64,000 bases of DNA from Bradyrhizobium guangdongense (lineage in GTDB: Bacteria > Pseudomonadota > Alphaproteobacteria > Rhizobiales > Xanthobacteraceae): the NCBI RefSeq assembly GCF_004114975.1, contig NZ_CP030051.1:7033501-7097500 (forward strand), read 5' to 3'. A program made the translations under genes and the position numbers. Below the pieces are notes generated by a model that searched no databases, was not told where the DNA came from, and worked only from the letters and a program-made list of their open reading frames with translations. Positions 45,460 through 55,728 of this stretch are shown here, piece by piece. How positions within the stretch are numbered: the stretch's first letter is position 1; every line of letters begins with the position of its first letter.

Positions 45460-46104
45460 TCAGTTCATGCCGATTTCGACCGCGATCCGGATCAGGTCGG
45501 AATGGTTCTTGGCGCCGAGCTTCTGCTTGAGCAGCGACGTGGTATTGGCGACCGTCTTGTAGGAAATGCCGAGCGCCGCGGCGACCTCGACGATCTTGTT
45601 GCCGCGCCCGAGCAGGCGGAGAATTTCGAGCTCGCGCGGCGTCATCTGCGAGGCCGGATTGGCCTTGATCGCAGCGCCGGAGAAGGTCACGGCCTCCGCA
45701 AGCTGCGGCGAAATGAAATTGTCGCCCGCGACCACCCTGCGCACGGCCTTGAGCAGGATGCGGGGGTCGTCGCCCTTGGAGACGTAGCCTTGTGCCCCGA
45801 GCTCCACCGCACGCACCACGAAGGCGGGATCATCGTTCATGCTGAACATGATGATCTTGGCATCCGGATCGTCCTTGCGGATCCGCCGCATCAACTCGAA
45901 GCCGGAGAGGTCGGGCAGGCTGATGTCGATCACAGTCACATCGGGGCGCTTGCTGATATAGGCCCGGTGTCCGGATTTGGCGTCGCTCGCCTCGTCGATC
46001 CGGATCGAATGGTCGGAGGCAAACAGGGTGCGACATCCTGACAGGACCACGGGATGATCGTCGACGATGAGAACCTTGGTCGCCGGCTTGGCGGTATCTT
46101 GCAT
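45460..46104 (-). CDS. NarL/FixJ-family response regulator
   Basis: 214 residues. Receiver: VLIVDDHPVVLSGCRTLF, Asp60 in VIDISLPDLSG, and the switch and Lys positions in FSMNDD and GYVSKGDD. DNA-binding LuxR domain near 150-200: MTPRELEILRLLGRGNKIVEV then LGISYKTVANTTSLLKQKL. The divergent histidine kinase starting 87 bp away is its likely partner. Divergent pairing of regulator and kinase is less usual than an operon and may allow separate control. Confidence 0.92.
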   Translation of the reverse strand: MQDTAKPATKVLIVDDHPVVLSGCRTLFASDHSIRIDEASDAKSGHRAYISKRPDVTVIDISLPDLSGFELMRRIRKDDPDAKIIMFSMNDDPAFVVRAVELGAQGYVSKGDDPRILLKAVRRVVAGDNFISPQLAEAVTFSGAAIKANPASQMTPRELEILRLLGRGNKIVEVAAALGISYKTVANTTSLLKQKLGAKNHSDLIRIAVEIGMN

Positions 46105-46191
46105 TGTGCGCTCTCGGTTTTGTTCGACTCATAGACCGGCGGGAACAAATGGAAAGAGAAAATTCCGCCGATGCACGTTAGAATTGGCCTA

Positions 46192-47532
46192 ATGTGGCAA
46201 CGGCTCTCATTCCGGACTCAACTGTTTCTCCCGCTCGGCCTGAGCTTCGTCGCCGCGCTGGTCCTGAGCGGCGTGCTGCTCCAGGCATTTGCGACCGGTC
46301 AGCTTGCCGAGGAGAGCGAGCCTGGCCGGCGCTCGACCCAGACGATTGCTGTCGCTCTCAACAGCGCGCTGCGCGCCTCCGACAATCCAGGGAAGGTGCT
46401 GGACGCGTTCGTCCAATCCCTGAATCCGACCTCTGACATTCAATTCCGCCCGGTAGGAGCGGGTCCTGTGCTCTCCGCGAAGGAAGGCCTGCGGGATACG
46501 CATGGCGTACCCCAATGGTTCGTGGACCTGATCGCCCTTCAGAACGTGGACGCGGCATCTCCCGTCATGATCGAGGGCAGGCATGTCGGCGACATCGTGT
46601 TCATGCCCGACCTCTCCGCCGACCTGTTCGAGAAATGGATCGGCTTTCTGGCGTTGGCCGGCCTCGCCGCTGTGCTGATGCTGTTGACCGGATTGATCGC
46701 CTATTTCTTTGCAGGCGCCGCGCTTCGGCCCCTGCAAAACCTCGGCGCCGGCCTTACCCGTATCAGGGGCGGCGACTATGCAACGCCGATCCCGGTCGCG
46801 GGGCCGCCGGAAATCCGGCAAAGCTGCGAAGAGGCCAATACGCTGGCAGCGACGCTCGCGCAATTGAGTCGGGACAACCGCGACCTGCTGCACCGGCTGG
46901 TCTCGCTCCAGGACGACGAGCGGCGCGATCTCGCCCGCGAGTTGCATGACGAGCTCGGCCCGCTGCTGTTCAGCATCCGCGCAGGCGCGATCGCGCTGGG
47001 CGAAGCTTCACCGCAGGCGGGACATCTCGGCAATTCCATGCAGGAGGTGATGCGATCGGTCGAGACACTCCAGCAGACCAACCGCCGTATCCTCGACCGG
47101 CTGCGGCCGCTCTACATCGAGGAATTGGGATTGGAAGGCAGCGTTCAAACGCTGCTTCGGAATTTTCGCAACCAGGCGCCGCATATCGGCCTGACCGCGA
47201 CGATCGATCCTGGGCTCGACGGGGTCAAGGGGCCGCTGGCCCAGACCGTCTACCGCGTGATCCAGGAGGCGTTGACCAATGTGCTGCGCCACGCCGGAGC
47301 ACGCAATGCCCATGTGGAGGCGGCGATATCGGGCGATGCGCTCAGCGTCGAAGTCTCCGACGACGGCGGCGGCTTTCCGGCCGACAATGTCTTCGGCCGT
47401 GGTCTGACCGGCATGCATGAGCGCGTGCGCGCGCTCAGCGGATCGCTGTCACTCTTGCGCGCGGACGAACGAACCTATGTTCGTTGCCGTCTGCCGATGG
47501 AAAGGGTGCGAAACGGGCCGGCATCAAGCTAG
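46192..47532 (+). CDS. sensor histidine kinase, NarX/DesK type
   Basis: 446 residues from the ATG at 46192; an ATG at 46171 is an alternative. Two membrane segments (about residues 10-32 and 156-178) enclose a 120-residue periplasmic sensor. A HAMP-like region (AGLTRIRGGDYATPI) leads to the HisKA_3 box ARELHDELGPLLFSIRAGAI with His252, then an ATPase with VIQEALTNVLRHAGA, VSDDGGGF and GRGLTGMHERV. Such kinases phosphorylate NarL-type regulators, here the divergent one. Confidence 0.9.
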   Translation: MWQRLSFRTQLFLPLGLSFVAALVLSGVLLQAFATGQLAEESEPGRRSTQTIAVALNSALRASDNPGKVLDAFVQSLNPTSDIQFRPVGAGPVLSAKEGLRDTHGVPQWFVDLIALQNVDAASPVMIEGRHVGDIVFMPDLSADLFEKWIGFLALAGLAAVLMLLTGLIAYFFAGAALRPLQNLGAGLTRIRGGDYATPIPVAGPPEIRQSCEEANTLAATLAQLSRDNRDLLHRLVSLQDDERRDLARELHDELGPLLFSIRAGAIALGEASPQAGHLGNSMQEVMRSVETLQQTNRRILDRLRPLYIEELGLEGSVQTLLRNFRNQAPHIGLTATIDPGLDGVKGPLAQTVYRVIQEALTNVLRHAGARNAHVEAAISGDALSVEVSDDGGGFPADNVFGRGLTGMHERVRALSGSLSLLRADERTYVRCRLPMERVRNGPASS

Positions 47533-47562
47533 AGCCCGTTCCGATGGAGCTTTCGCAACGCT

Positions 47563-47928
47563 CTAACAGACGCAGCCTTGGTGCGCGTCCTGCTGCGCCG
47601 GTTCGCACAGCGTGCCGTGGATCTTGCCGTCTGCGCTGAAGCGAAACGAGGCGCGGATGCGCAGCGAACCCGCGATGGAATATTCGAGATCAACGCCATT
47701 CTGCGCGGGATGGATCTCCTCAAGGCCGAATCCTGCCGAGGAGAACGCGCTGAGTTTAGGTCCCCAATAGGCCTCAAGCGCGCTCCGACCGCGATAAAGG
47801 CGCGTGCCGTTGCACGTGCACTTCAGTTCGGCATCGTCGGCGTAGAGGTCGAGCAGCGTCGCGAGGTCGCCCCTGCGGCAGGCATCCACCCAATCGACGA
47901 CAAGTCCCATCTGGTCGAAATCGCTCAA
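47563..47928 (-). CDS. SnoaL/NTF2-like protein
   Basis: 121 residues if started at the TTG of LSDFDQMG (47928); the ATG at 47910 gives 115. The fold pattern is that of SnoaL-like proteins: WVDACRRGDLATLLDLYADDA, then YRGRSALEAYWGPKLSAF and IAGSLRIRASFRFSADGKI. The C-terminus is Cys-rich (CTC, CEPAQQD, CVC), with two CxC pairs, which is unusual. Function unknown; many homologues are small enzymes or binding proteins. Confidence 0.65.
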   Translation of the reverse strand: MSDFDQMGLVVDWVDACRRGDLATLLDLYADDAELKCTCNGTRLYRGRSALEAYWGPKLSAFSSAGFGLEEIHPAQNGVDLEYSIAGSLRIRASFRFSADGKIHGTLCEPAQQDAHQGCVC

Positions 47929-48037
47929 AGCCAGCAATCCTGTTTGCCGCCAAAAAAAACAGAGGCGGTTTAAGATCACCCTCGTGAATATGCGCTGAAT
48001 AATAAAGTCCGGAACATTCCGGGTTCCCACCGGAAAC

Positions 48038-48802
48038 CTACGGATCCAGGCGGCCCTGCCGGCGTCCTCTCAGCCAGACGAGGAAGGCGATCAGGACTGC
48101 GCCCGCAAGCGCAAACCACGTGATCGCGTATTGCAGATGATCGTCCTTCAGGTGCACGTCGAGCGGTCCCGGACGCGGAATGTCGTTCTCGGGCGCGGGC
48201 TGTTCGAGATCGACATAGAACGGCGCGACCGTACCCCACCCAAGCGCGCGCGCGATCGCCAGATGATCGCGCACGAACCACAGCCGCTTGTCGCGGTTCG
48301 CGGCCGGCGTCAGCCATCCCGGGGCTTCCGGAAAGCGCAGATAGCCTGACAGCACGACAGGCGCGCCGGTGACGAACTTCTTCACCGCGCGATCCTCGAC
48401 GCTACGATCCTGCATCGTGTTCTCGACGAAGCCCGCATCGATCACGACGATCTCGCCGCCCGGCAGCCGCGCCGGCAGGAAAGCCCAGGTGCCGGGGGTG
48501 GATGCATCCTTGCGCACGGCCGAGCCGGACGAATAGACCATCGCATCCGGCAAAGCCGCATAGGTAGCGGTGAAGCTGACGCGGCGAAATTCGTCGCGCG
48601 CAGGCGTCAGCGCGGCCCAGTGCGCAGGCGGCGGCAGTGCGACGGGCGCTGCCGCAAGGCGCTCGGTGAGGGCCGCGATCAGCTCGTGCTTGGCGGTGCG
48701 GCGCTGCAATTGCCAGACACCGAGCGCGACGAAGACTGCGGTCAGCAGCAGTGTGAACAGCATGAAGCCGGCCACGCCGGGCTTGCGCGCGGCCTCGTTC
48801 AT
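48038..48802 (-). CDS. surf1: SURF1 family cytochrome oxidase assembly protein
   Basis: 254 residues from the ATG at 48802, overlapping the DUF983 stop (ATGA). Membrane segment GFMLFTLLLTAVFVALGVWQLQ near the N-terminus and a second at the end (YAITWFALAGAVLIAFLVWL) frame a periplasmic domain containing AFLPARLPGGEIVVIDAGFV, the SURF1 pattern. In Paracoccus, Surf1 helps insert heme a into subunit I. Last gene of the cox cluster. Confidence 0.92.
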   Translation of the reverse strand: MNEAARKPGVAGFMLFTLLLTAVFVALGVWQLQRRTAKHELIAALTERLAAAPVALPPPAHWAALTPARDEFRRVSFTATYAALPDAMVYSSGSAVRKDASTPGTWAFLPARLPGGEIVVIDAGFVENTMQDRSVEDRAVKKFVTGAPVVLSGYLRFPEAPGWLTPAANRDKRLWFVRDHLAIARALGWGTVAPFYVDLEQPAPENDIPRPGPLDVHLKDDHLQYAITWFALAGAVLIAFLVWLRGRRQGRLDP

Positions 48803-49200
48803 TTCGCGCGGTCGATCAGCCGGCCAGGTGCTGCCTTGTGGTGGAATTGCAGCGCGATCAGCAGCGATTTCATGGAGCGCAACGGCAGAAGCGTGGTGGC
48901 GAGGATCAGCGGCAGCCACAGCACGGCATGAAGCCAGAACGGCGGCTGGTACTTGACCTCGACCACGAGGGCGCAACCGACCACGATCGCGCCGGCCAGC
49001 ATGATGATGAAGATCGCCGGACCATCGCCGGAATCGATGAAGGCATAGTCGAGGCCGCAGCGGCTACAGGACGGCGCCAGAGTCAGGAAGCCCGCATAGA
49101 GCTTGCCCTCCCCGCAGCGCGGGCATTTGCAGGCGAGCCCACGCAGCGCGCTTTGCACGACGGTGGGCTGGGTTTCGGAACTGCCGGTGGGTTCGTTCAT
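48799..49200 (-). CDS. DUF983 zinc-ribbon membrane protein
   Basis: 133 residues. Zinc ribbon CPRCGEGKLYAGFLTLAPSCSRC, then two membrane segments (GPAIFIIMLAGAIVVGCALV and AVLWLPLILATTLLPLRSM). DUF983 proteins are regularly found in alphaproteobacterial cox clusters but their role is not settled. It follows ctaE and couples to surf1 by a 4-base overlap. Confidence 0.9.
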   Translation of the reverse strand: MNEPTGSSETQPTVVQSALRGLACKCPRCGEGKLYAGFLTLAPSCSRCGLDYAFIDSGDGPAIFIIMLAGAIVVGCALVVEVKYQPPFWLHAVLWLPLILATTLLPLRSMKSLLIALQFHHKAAPGRLIDRAK

Positions 49201-49243
49201 GGCGCAAGTCTATCACAGTTTCGGCCGAGGCCTTGGCTACCCG

Positions 49244-49276
49244 AAAGCGAAAGGGCGACCTTGCGGCCGCCCTTTC
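49244..49276 (-). terminator. possible terminator after ctaE
   Basis: GAAAGGGCG and CGCCCTTTC form a 9-bp stem with further inner pairs; on the minus strand it is followed by GCTTTC, so the T-run is weak. It may be leaky, since DUF983 and surf1 follow. Confidence 0.45.
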
Positions 49277-49295
49277 TCAATCGATCTGACGTGGT

Positions 49296-50192
49296 TCAGT
49301 GGGCGCCGTGGGCCATGGTCTCGGCGCCATGTCCCCACACATAGATGCACAGGAACAGGAACAGCCAAACAACGTCGACGAAGTGCCAGTACCAGGCGGC
49401 GAACTCGAAGCCGAGATGCTGCTTCGGCGTGAAGTGGCCGGCATAGGCGCGCACCAGGCACACGATCAGGAAGATGGTCCCGACCAGCACATGGAAGCCG
49501 TGGAAGCCCGTCGCCATGAAGAACGTCGCGCCGTAGACGTTGCCAGCGAAGGAGAAGGCGGCGTGACTGTATTCATAGGCCTGCACGCAGGTGAAGGTCG
49601 CGCCCAGGAGGATGGTGAGGATCAGACCATATTTCAGACCCTGACGATCGTTCTCCAGCAGGGCATGGTGCGCCCACGTCACCGTGGTGCCCGATGTGAG
49701 CAGGATCAGCGTGTTCAGCAGCGGCAGATGCCAGGGATCGAAGGTCTCGATGCCGTGCGGCGGCCAGGTGCCGGGCACGCTGCAGGCGCCGGCTTGGGTG
49801 CCGAGGCCGCAGCCGAACACCGCGTCGCGGGTGGCGTGGACGGCATCGGCCGGAAACAGCGCGGCATTGAAATAGGCCCAGAACCAGGCGACGAAGAACA
49901 TCACCTCGGAGGCAATGAACAGGATCATGCCGTAGCGGTGATGCAGCTGCACGACGCGGGTGTGGTCGCCCTTGTACTGGGCTTCCTTGATCACGTCGCC
50001 CCACCAGCTCGCCATGGTGTAGAGCACGCCGACGGTGCCGACACCGAACACGATCGGCGCCGCCGAGAACATGTGGTGCATCCAGGAGATCGCGCCGACC
50101 GCCATGATGAAGGCCGAGACGGAGCCGACAGCCGGCCACGGAGAGGGATCGACCAGATGGTAGTCGTGATGCTTGCCTTGCGCGGTAGCCAT
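49296..50192 (-). CDS. ctaE: cytochrome c oxidase subunit III
   Basis: 298 residues from the ATG at 50192 (GGAGACA upstream). Seven membrane segments; typical segments HDYHLVDPSPWPAVGS, LFIASEVMFFVAWFWAYFN, and TGFHGFHVLVGTIFLIVC, plus WYWHFVDVVWLFLF at the end. Third core subunit of the aa3-type oxidase (coxC in B. japonicum). It stabilises proton uptake in subunit I. Confidence 0.96.
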   Translation of the reverse strand: MATAQGKHHDYHLVDPSPWPAVGSVSAFIMAVGAISWMHHMFSAAPIVFGVGTVGVLYTMASWWGDVIKEAQYKGDHTRVVQLHHRYGMILFIASEVMFFVAWFWAYFNAALFPADAVHATRDAVFGCGLGTQAGACSVPGTWPPHGIETFDPWHLPLLNTLILLTSGTTVTWAHHALLENDRQGLKYGLILTILLGATFTCVQAYEYSHAAFSFAGNVYGATFFMATGFHGFHVLVGTIFLIVCLVRAYAGHFTPKQHLGFEFAAWYWHFVDVVWLFLFLCIYVWGHGAETMAHGAH

Positions 50193-50255
50193 TGCGGTCT
50201 GTCTCCTCAATCCCGTGCCTATCAGGCACTTATCCCCTTATTCCAGCCCTGAGCG

Positions 50256-50909
50256 TCAACCCGGCGGCTGGAGATTTCCCTTGCGCTTGTCGTCATCGCC
50301 GGATGCGAGCGGCTTCACCACCGGATCCTTCACCGGATAGAACGTGTAGGACAGCGTGATCGTGCTCAGCCCGTCATTGTCGTGGTCATTGACGATCGAC
50401 GGATCGACGTAGAACACCACGGGCATCTCGCGCTTCTCGCCGGGCGCCATGGTCTGCTCGGTGAAGCAGAAGCAGTTGATCTTCTGGAAATAGGATCCGA
50501 CCGTTAGCGGCGCGACGTTATAGGCGGCCTGAGCCGAGGTGGTGCGCGCAGCCTGGTTGGTCACGGTGTAATAGATCGTGGTGACCTGGCCGATATTGAC
50601 CTCGATTTCGGTCTGCTCGGGCTCAAACTTCCAGGGCAGGCCGGGCGCGACGTTGGAATCGAAGCGCACCGCGATCTTCCGTGCGATCGGGCCGGTGGCG
50701 GGCGCCGAGGTCGCGACCTGGGTCGTGCCGTTGAAGCCGGTGGCGCGACAGAACCAGTTGTAGAACGGCACCGCTGCATAGGACGCGCCGACCATCAGCG
50801 CGACCACGCCGCCGCAGATCGAAGCGACCAGCGCATCGCGACCGAGCCCTTTCCTGGCCGTTCGGCTCTGATCCCGCGGTATGGTCGGCTTCTGATCCAT
50901 CTCTGTCAC
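50256..50909 (-). CDS. ctaG: cytochrome c oxidase assembly protein CtaG (Cox11)
   Basis: 217 residues from a GTG that overlaps the stop of the small upstream gene (GTGA); the ATG at 50900 is an alternative. Membrane anchor [19 protein letters not shown], then [13 protein letters not shown] and the copper-binding CFCF motif in [15 protein letters not shown]. Cox11 delivers copper to the CuB site of subunit I. The [10 protein letters not shown] segment is also typical. Confidence 0.95.
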   Translation of the reverse strand: MTEMDQKPTIPRDQSRTARKGLGRDALVASICGGVVALMVGASYAAVPFYNWFCRATGFNGTTQVATSAPATGPIARKIAVRFDSNVAPGLPWKFEPEQTEIEVNIGQVTTIYYTVTNQAARTTSAQAAYNVAPLTVGSYFQKINCFCFTEQTMAPGEKREMPVVFYVDPSIVNDHDNDGLSTITLSYTFYPVKDPVVKPLASGDDDKRKGNLQPPG

Positions 50910-51082
50910 ATTGGGCGAACGAGAACCGCCGGCCCCTTGACCATGGTGACGGCGAAGAAAAGGACGACGAGCACACCGAGCGCGAGCGCGATTGCGATCG
51001 AGCGCTGGCGACGGCTCTTTTTTTGCGCCTCGGTGAGGACGATTCCATCTGGCTCGGGTTTGTCAGCCATCGCCGTGATCAT
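50906..51082 (-). CDS. small membrane protein of the cox cluster (CoxF-like)
   Basis: 58 residues, between ctaB and ctaG. The ATG at 51082 overlaps the ctaB stop (ATGA) and the stop overlaps the ctaG GTG, so it is coupled on both sides; an internal ATG at 51070 is possible. A basic N-terminal part ([11 protein letters not shown]) is followed by one membrane helix ([17 protein letters not shown]). Such a small ORF recurs at this place in alphaproteobacterial cox clusters and is sometimes named CoxF. Probably an assembly helper. Confidence 0.75.
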   Translation of the reverse strand: MITAMADKPEPDGIVLTEAQKKSRRQRSIAIALALGVLVVLFFAVTMVKGPAVLVRPM

Positions 51083-52023
51083 GCGCCCCCAACCATCGGA
51101 GCAAGCGCCCGGACCACGACCTCGGCCAGCAGGGTCGCGAACAGCGCGAACAGGTACAGGATCGAGAAGGCGAACAGCTTTCGCGTCGCGCGCAGCGACT
51201 GGCTGCGCTCGCGACGCAGATAGACATTGATCGCGAGCACCAGCATGCCTGCGCCAAGGATCAGCGACACGATGCCATAGACGGCGTCGAAATAGCCGAT
51301 TGCCCAGGGCGCTGCGGCCACCGCGATCAGCACGATGGTGTAGAGCAGGATCTGGAGACGTGTCGCGTCGGGGCCGGCGACGTTGGGCAGCATCGGGATG
51401 CCGGCGCGGGCATAATCGTCGGAGCGGAACAGTGCCAGCGCCCAGAAGTGCGGCGGCGTCCAGAAGAAGATGATGGCGAACAGCAGCAGCGGCTCGACAT
51501 CGACCCGGCCGGTCACGGCAGCCCAGGCCACCACCGGCGGCAGCGCACCGGCGGCGCCGCCGATCACGATGTTCTGCGCGGTCCAGCGCTTCAGGCCGAT
51601 CGTGTAGATTACGACGTAGAAGAAGATGGTGAAGGCAAGCAGCGCGCCCGCGATCCAGTTGACGAGGATGCCGAGCGTCATCACCGAGAAGAAAGCGAGC
51701 GTCATGCCGAACGCCATCGCCTCGGGACGGGTGATGCGGCCGCGCGGAATCGGACGGTTCGCGGTGCGCGACATCTTGGAGTCGATGTCGCCTTCGAGCG
51801 CCATGTTGAGCGCGCCCGACGCGCCGGCGCCGACGGCGATACAGAGCAGCGAGGTGATCGCCAGCACCCAGTGGAAGTGCCCGGGCGCCATCGCCATCCC
51901 GACCAGCGCGGTGAAGATCACGAGTGACATCACCCGCGGCTTGAGCAGCGCGAGATAGTCGCCGACCTCCGCCTCGGAGATGCGGGGATTGATGTCGATG
52001 GCGTTGTGGTCGAGGACGGACAC
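51079..52023 (-). CDS. ctaB: protoheme IX farnesyltransferase (heme O synthase)
   Basis: 314 residues from a GTG start. A UbiA-family polytopic membrane enzyme that adds a farnesyl group to heme b, giving heme o, the precursor of heme a for the oxidase. Conserved segments: [17 protein letters not shown], the Asp-rich motif in [18 protein letters not shown], and a second loop near [20 protein letters not shown]. Equivalent to cyoE. It couples to the small downstream gene. Confidence 0.95.
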   Translation of the reverse strand: MSVLDHNAIDINPRISEAEVGDYLALLKPRVMSLVIFTALVGMAMAPGHFHWVLAITSLLCIAVGAGASGALNMALEGDIDSKMSRTANRPIPRGRITRPEAMAFGMTLAFFSVMTLGILVNWIAGALLAFTIFFYVVIYTIGLKRWTAQNIVIGGAAGALPPVVAWAAVTGRVDVEPLLLFAIIFFWTPPHFWALALFRSDDYARAGIPMLPNVAGPDATRLQILLYTIVLIAVAAAPWAIGYFDAVYGIVSLILGAGMLVLAINVYLRRERSQSLRATRKLFAFSILYLFALFATLLAEVVVRALAPMVGGA

Positions 52024-52048
52024 GAATTCAACTCGCTTCGTTACAGAG

Positions 52049-52075
52049 CCGCGGCGCCCGTCTCGGGCGCCGCGG
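52049..52075 (-). promoter_or_regulatory. strong hairpin between coxA and ctaB
   Basis: CCGCGGCGCCCG and CGGGCGCCGCGG form a perfect 12-bp stem with a 3-base loop and no T-run. Placed 9 bp after the coxA stop, it could protect the coxBA transcript end or reduce ctaB expression. Confidence 0.5.
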
Positions 52076-52083
52076 AAGCCGGC

Positions 52084-53760
<1,677 letters not shown>

Positions 53761-53785
53761 TCAGTCCCTCAAGCCTCGCCCGATG

Positions 53786-54640
53786 CTACTGCGTCGGGCC
53801 GGCCGCGGAGGCGAACGTGCTGGTGCCGCCGCTCGCATATTTCTTCTTCGCCGATTCGACCCAGGAGGCGAACTCCTGGTCGCTCACCACGCGAATCGCG
53901 ATCGGCATGAAGGCGTGATCCTTGCCGCAGAGCTCCGAGCACTGACCGTAGAACATGCCGGTCTTGGTGGCCTTGAACCAGGTTTCGTTCAGCCGGCCCG
54001 GAATCGCGTCGATCTTGACGCCGAAGGACGGCAGCGCGAACGCGTGGATGACGTCGGCGCCGGTGACCTGGACACGAATCACCTTGTTGACCGGCACCAC
54101 CATCTCGTTGTCGACGCCGAGCAGGCGGGGCTGCTTGTCCTGGGCCATCAGCGAGTCGAACTCGAACTTGCCGTTGTCGGGATAGGCATAGGACCAATAC
54201 CACTGCTTGCCGGTCGCCTTGACCGTCAGATCCGCCTTCGGCACGTCGAGCTCGAGAAACAGCAGGCGGAACGACGGCACCGCGATGCCGACCAGGATCA
54301 GGACCGGTACCAGCGTCCACACCACCTCGATCAGCGTGTTGTGGGTGGTCCGCGACGGCACCGGATTGGCCTTCGCGTTGAACTTCATCACCACGATCAC
54401 CAGCAGCGCCAGCACGAACAGCGTGATGGCGATGATGAGCACGGACAGGAAGTTGTGGAACGAGACGATGTTGTCCATCACCGGGGAACCGGAGGCCTGC
54501 AGATGCCATTCCCACGGCTCCGGCTGTCCGAGCTCGGCAAATGCCGCGCCGCCCGTCATCAGCGTGATGCCAGTCGCCACCAAGGCGATGGTGGCCATTC
54601 CCAGCAAATGCCGGCCCACCCGACCCATCGACATCCTCAT
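53786..54640 (-). CDS. coxB: cytochrome c oxidase subunit II
   Basis: 284 residues. Signal peptide (cleavage near GAAFAEL), two membrane segments (LSVLIIAITLFVLALLVIVV and HNTLIEVVWTLVPVLILVGI), then the cupredoxin domain. CuA ligands: His of VIHAFALPSFG and CSELCGKDHAFM. The aromatic GKQWYWSYAY loop is the cytochrome c electron entry. First gene of the cluster. Confidence 0.97.
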   Translation of the reverse strand: MRMSMGRVGRHLLGMATIALVATGITLMTGGAAFAELGQPEPWEWHLQASGSPVMDNIVSFHNFLSVLIIAITLFVLALLVIVVMKFNAKANPVPSRTTHNTLIEVVWTLVPVLILVGIAVPSFRLLFLELDVPKADLTVKATGKQWYWSYAYPDNGKFEFDSLMAQDKQPRLLGVDNEMVVPVNKVIRVQVTGADVIHAFALPSFGVKIDAIPGRLNETWFKATKTGMFYGQCSELCGKDHAFMPIAIRVVSDQEFASWVESAKKKYASGGTSTFASAAGPTQ

Positions 54641-55086
54641 GCCGTTCGCGCTCCCCTTACGAAATCACCCCAAGTGCATTCCCCTATTTTTGGGGAACGC
54701 TTATTCGATCCGCCCGTCTGACAAACCGCCACTCAAGAATACCTCTGGGAGGAATTGAGGCCAGATCGCTAGAACGCCGAAATCAAGCCTCTCAAACCAT
54801 AATTCTTGATCTATCGCAATGCAGTCTTGTGCCTCTTCTGCCAGCGATCACCCGCAAGATATTTCCTAGTAAGATCAGACAAAAATACCGCTTGCCGGGA
54901 TGCTGCGGCTTGACAGCCGAATTGCCCGCTGTAGGCACAGGCGCAGGGCCGCACAGGAACCTGATTCGTGGCAGCGATGGCGGCCAGGCGGCGCGGAATT
55001 TGCTTGCGAATTGCCTTCAAGAGGCCGTCATTCCCGTATCAGTCCACCAGCGCGAGCGATCCAGGCGAGCAGAGGGACCGACCCCG
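54641..55086. other. intergenic region between coxB and ialB
   Basis: About 445 bp holding the promoters of two divergent genes. An AT-richer stretch (54750-54900) suggests the promoter region. I see no credible ORF; a FixK-like half-palindrome is at 54806. Confidence 0.5.
54806..54819. promoter_or_regulatory. weak FixK2-like site upstream of coxB
   Basis: TTGATCTATCGCAA fits TTG(A/C)-N6-(T/G)CAA. The pattern is loose; about four chance matches are expected in 64 kb, so the site is only suggestive. Confidence 0.25.
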
Positions 55087-55632
55087 ATGGGGCTATCGAG
55101 ATGCATGGCGCGAACCGCTATATGGCCGGTTGAGGGCCTCACGAAGCTGATCGGCCTTCTGGCTGTCGTCCTTGTCCTCGCTTTGCCGGGCCTCGCCCAT
55201 GCGCAGGGCGCGGTGCGCTCCGTCCATGGCGACTGGCAGATCCGCTGCGACACTCCGCCCGGCGCCCAGACCGAGCAATGCGCCCTGATCCAGAGCGTGG
55301 TGGCGGAAGACCGCTCCAATGCCGGCCTCACCGTGATCGTGCTCAAGACCGCCGACCAGAAGAGCCGCCTGATGCGCGTGGTCGCCCCGCTGGGCGTTCT
55401 CTTGCCCTCCGGCCTCGGACTGAAGCTCGACAACCAGGACGTCGGTCGTGCCGGCTTCGTCCGCTGCCTGCCCAATGGCTGCGTCGCCGAGGTGGTCATG
55501 GACGACAAGCTGCTCGGCCAGCTCCGCAGCGCCAAGACCGCAACCTTCATCATCTTCGAGACGCCCGAGGAGGGCATCGGCTTCCCGCTCAGCCTGAACG
55601 GCCTCGGCGAGGGTTACGACAAGCTGCCGTAG
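55087..55632 (+). CDS. invasion-associated locus B (IalB) family protein
   Basis: 181 residues from the ATG at 55087 (AGAGGGA upstream); the longer open frame upstream is not needed. Signal peptide (IGLLAVVLVLALPGLAHAQ), then the IalB pattern: VHGDWQIRCDTPPGAQTEQC and LDNQDVGRAGFVRCLPNGC, with four Cys likely in two disulfides. In Bartonella IalB is needed for red-cell invasion; in free-living rhizobia the role is unknown. Confidence 0.85.
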   Translation: MGLSRCMARTAIWPVEGLTKLIGLLAVVLVLALPGLAHAQGAVRSVHGDWQIRCDTPPGAQTEQCALIQSVVAEDRSNAGLTVIVLKTADQKSRLMRVVAPLGVLLPSGLGLKLDNQDVGRAGFVRCLPNGCVAEVVMDDKLLGQLRSAKTATFIIFETPEEGIGFPLSLNGLGEGYDKLP

Positions 55633-55728
55633 GGAACCTATTGTTTCCGTAATGTGAGGCTTCGCGCCCTCGCGCAAGCGTTCCGAAACCATTATCTTGC
55701 CTCAGATCCCCCGATAATGGACGGACGC

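Noticed and set aside
44968..46041. 357-residue plus-strand frame over the thrC-regulator gap
   Set aside because: Most of it is antisense to the response regulator, and the rest is Arg/Pro/Ser-rich without a start site.
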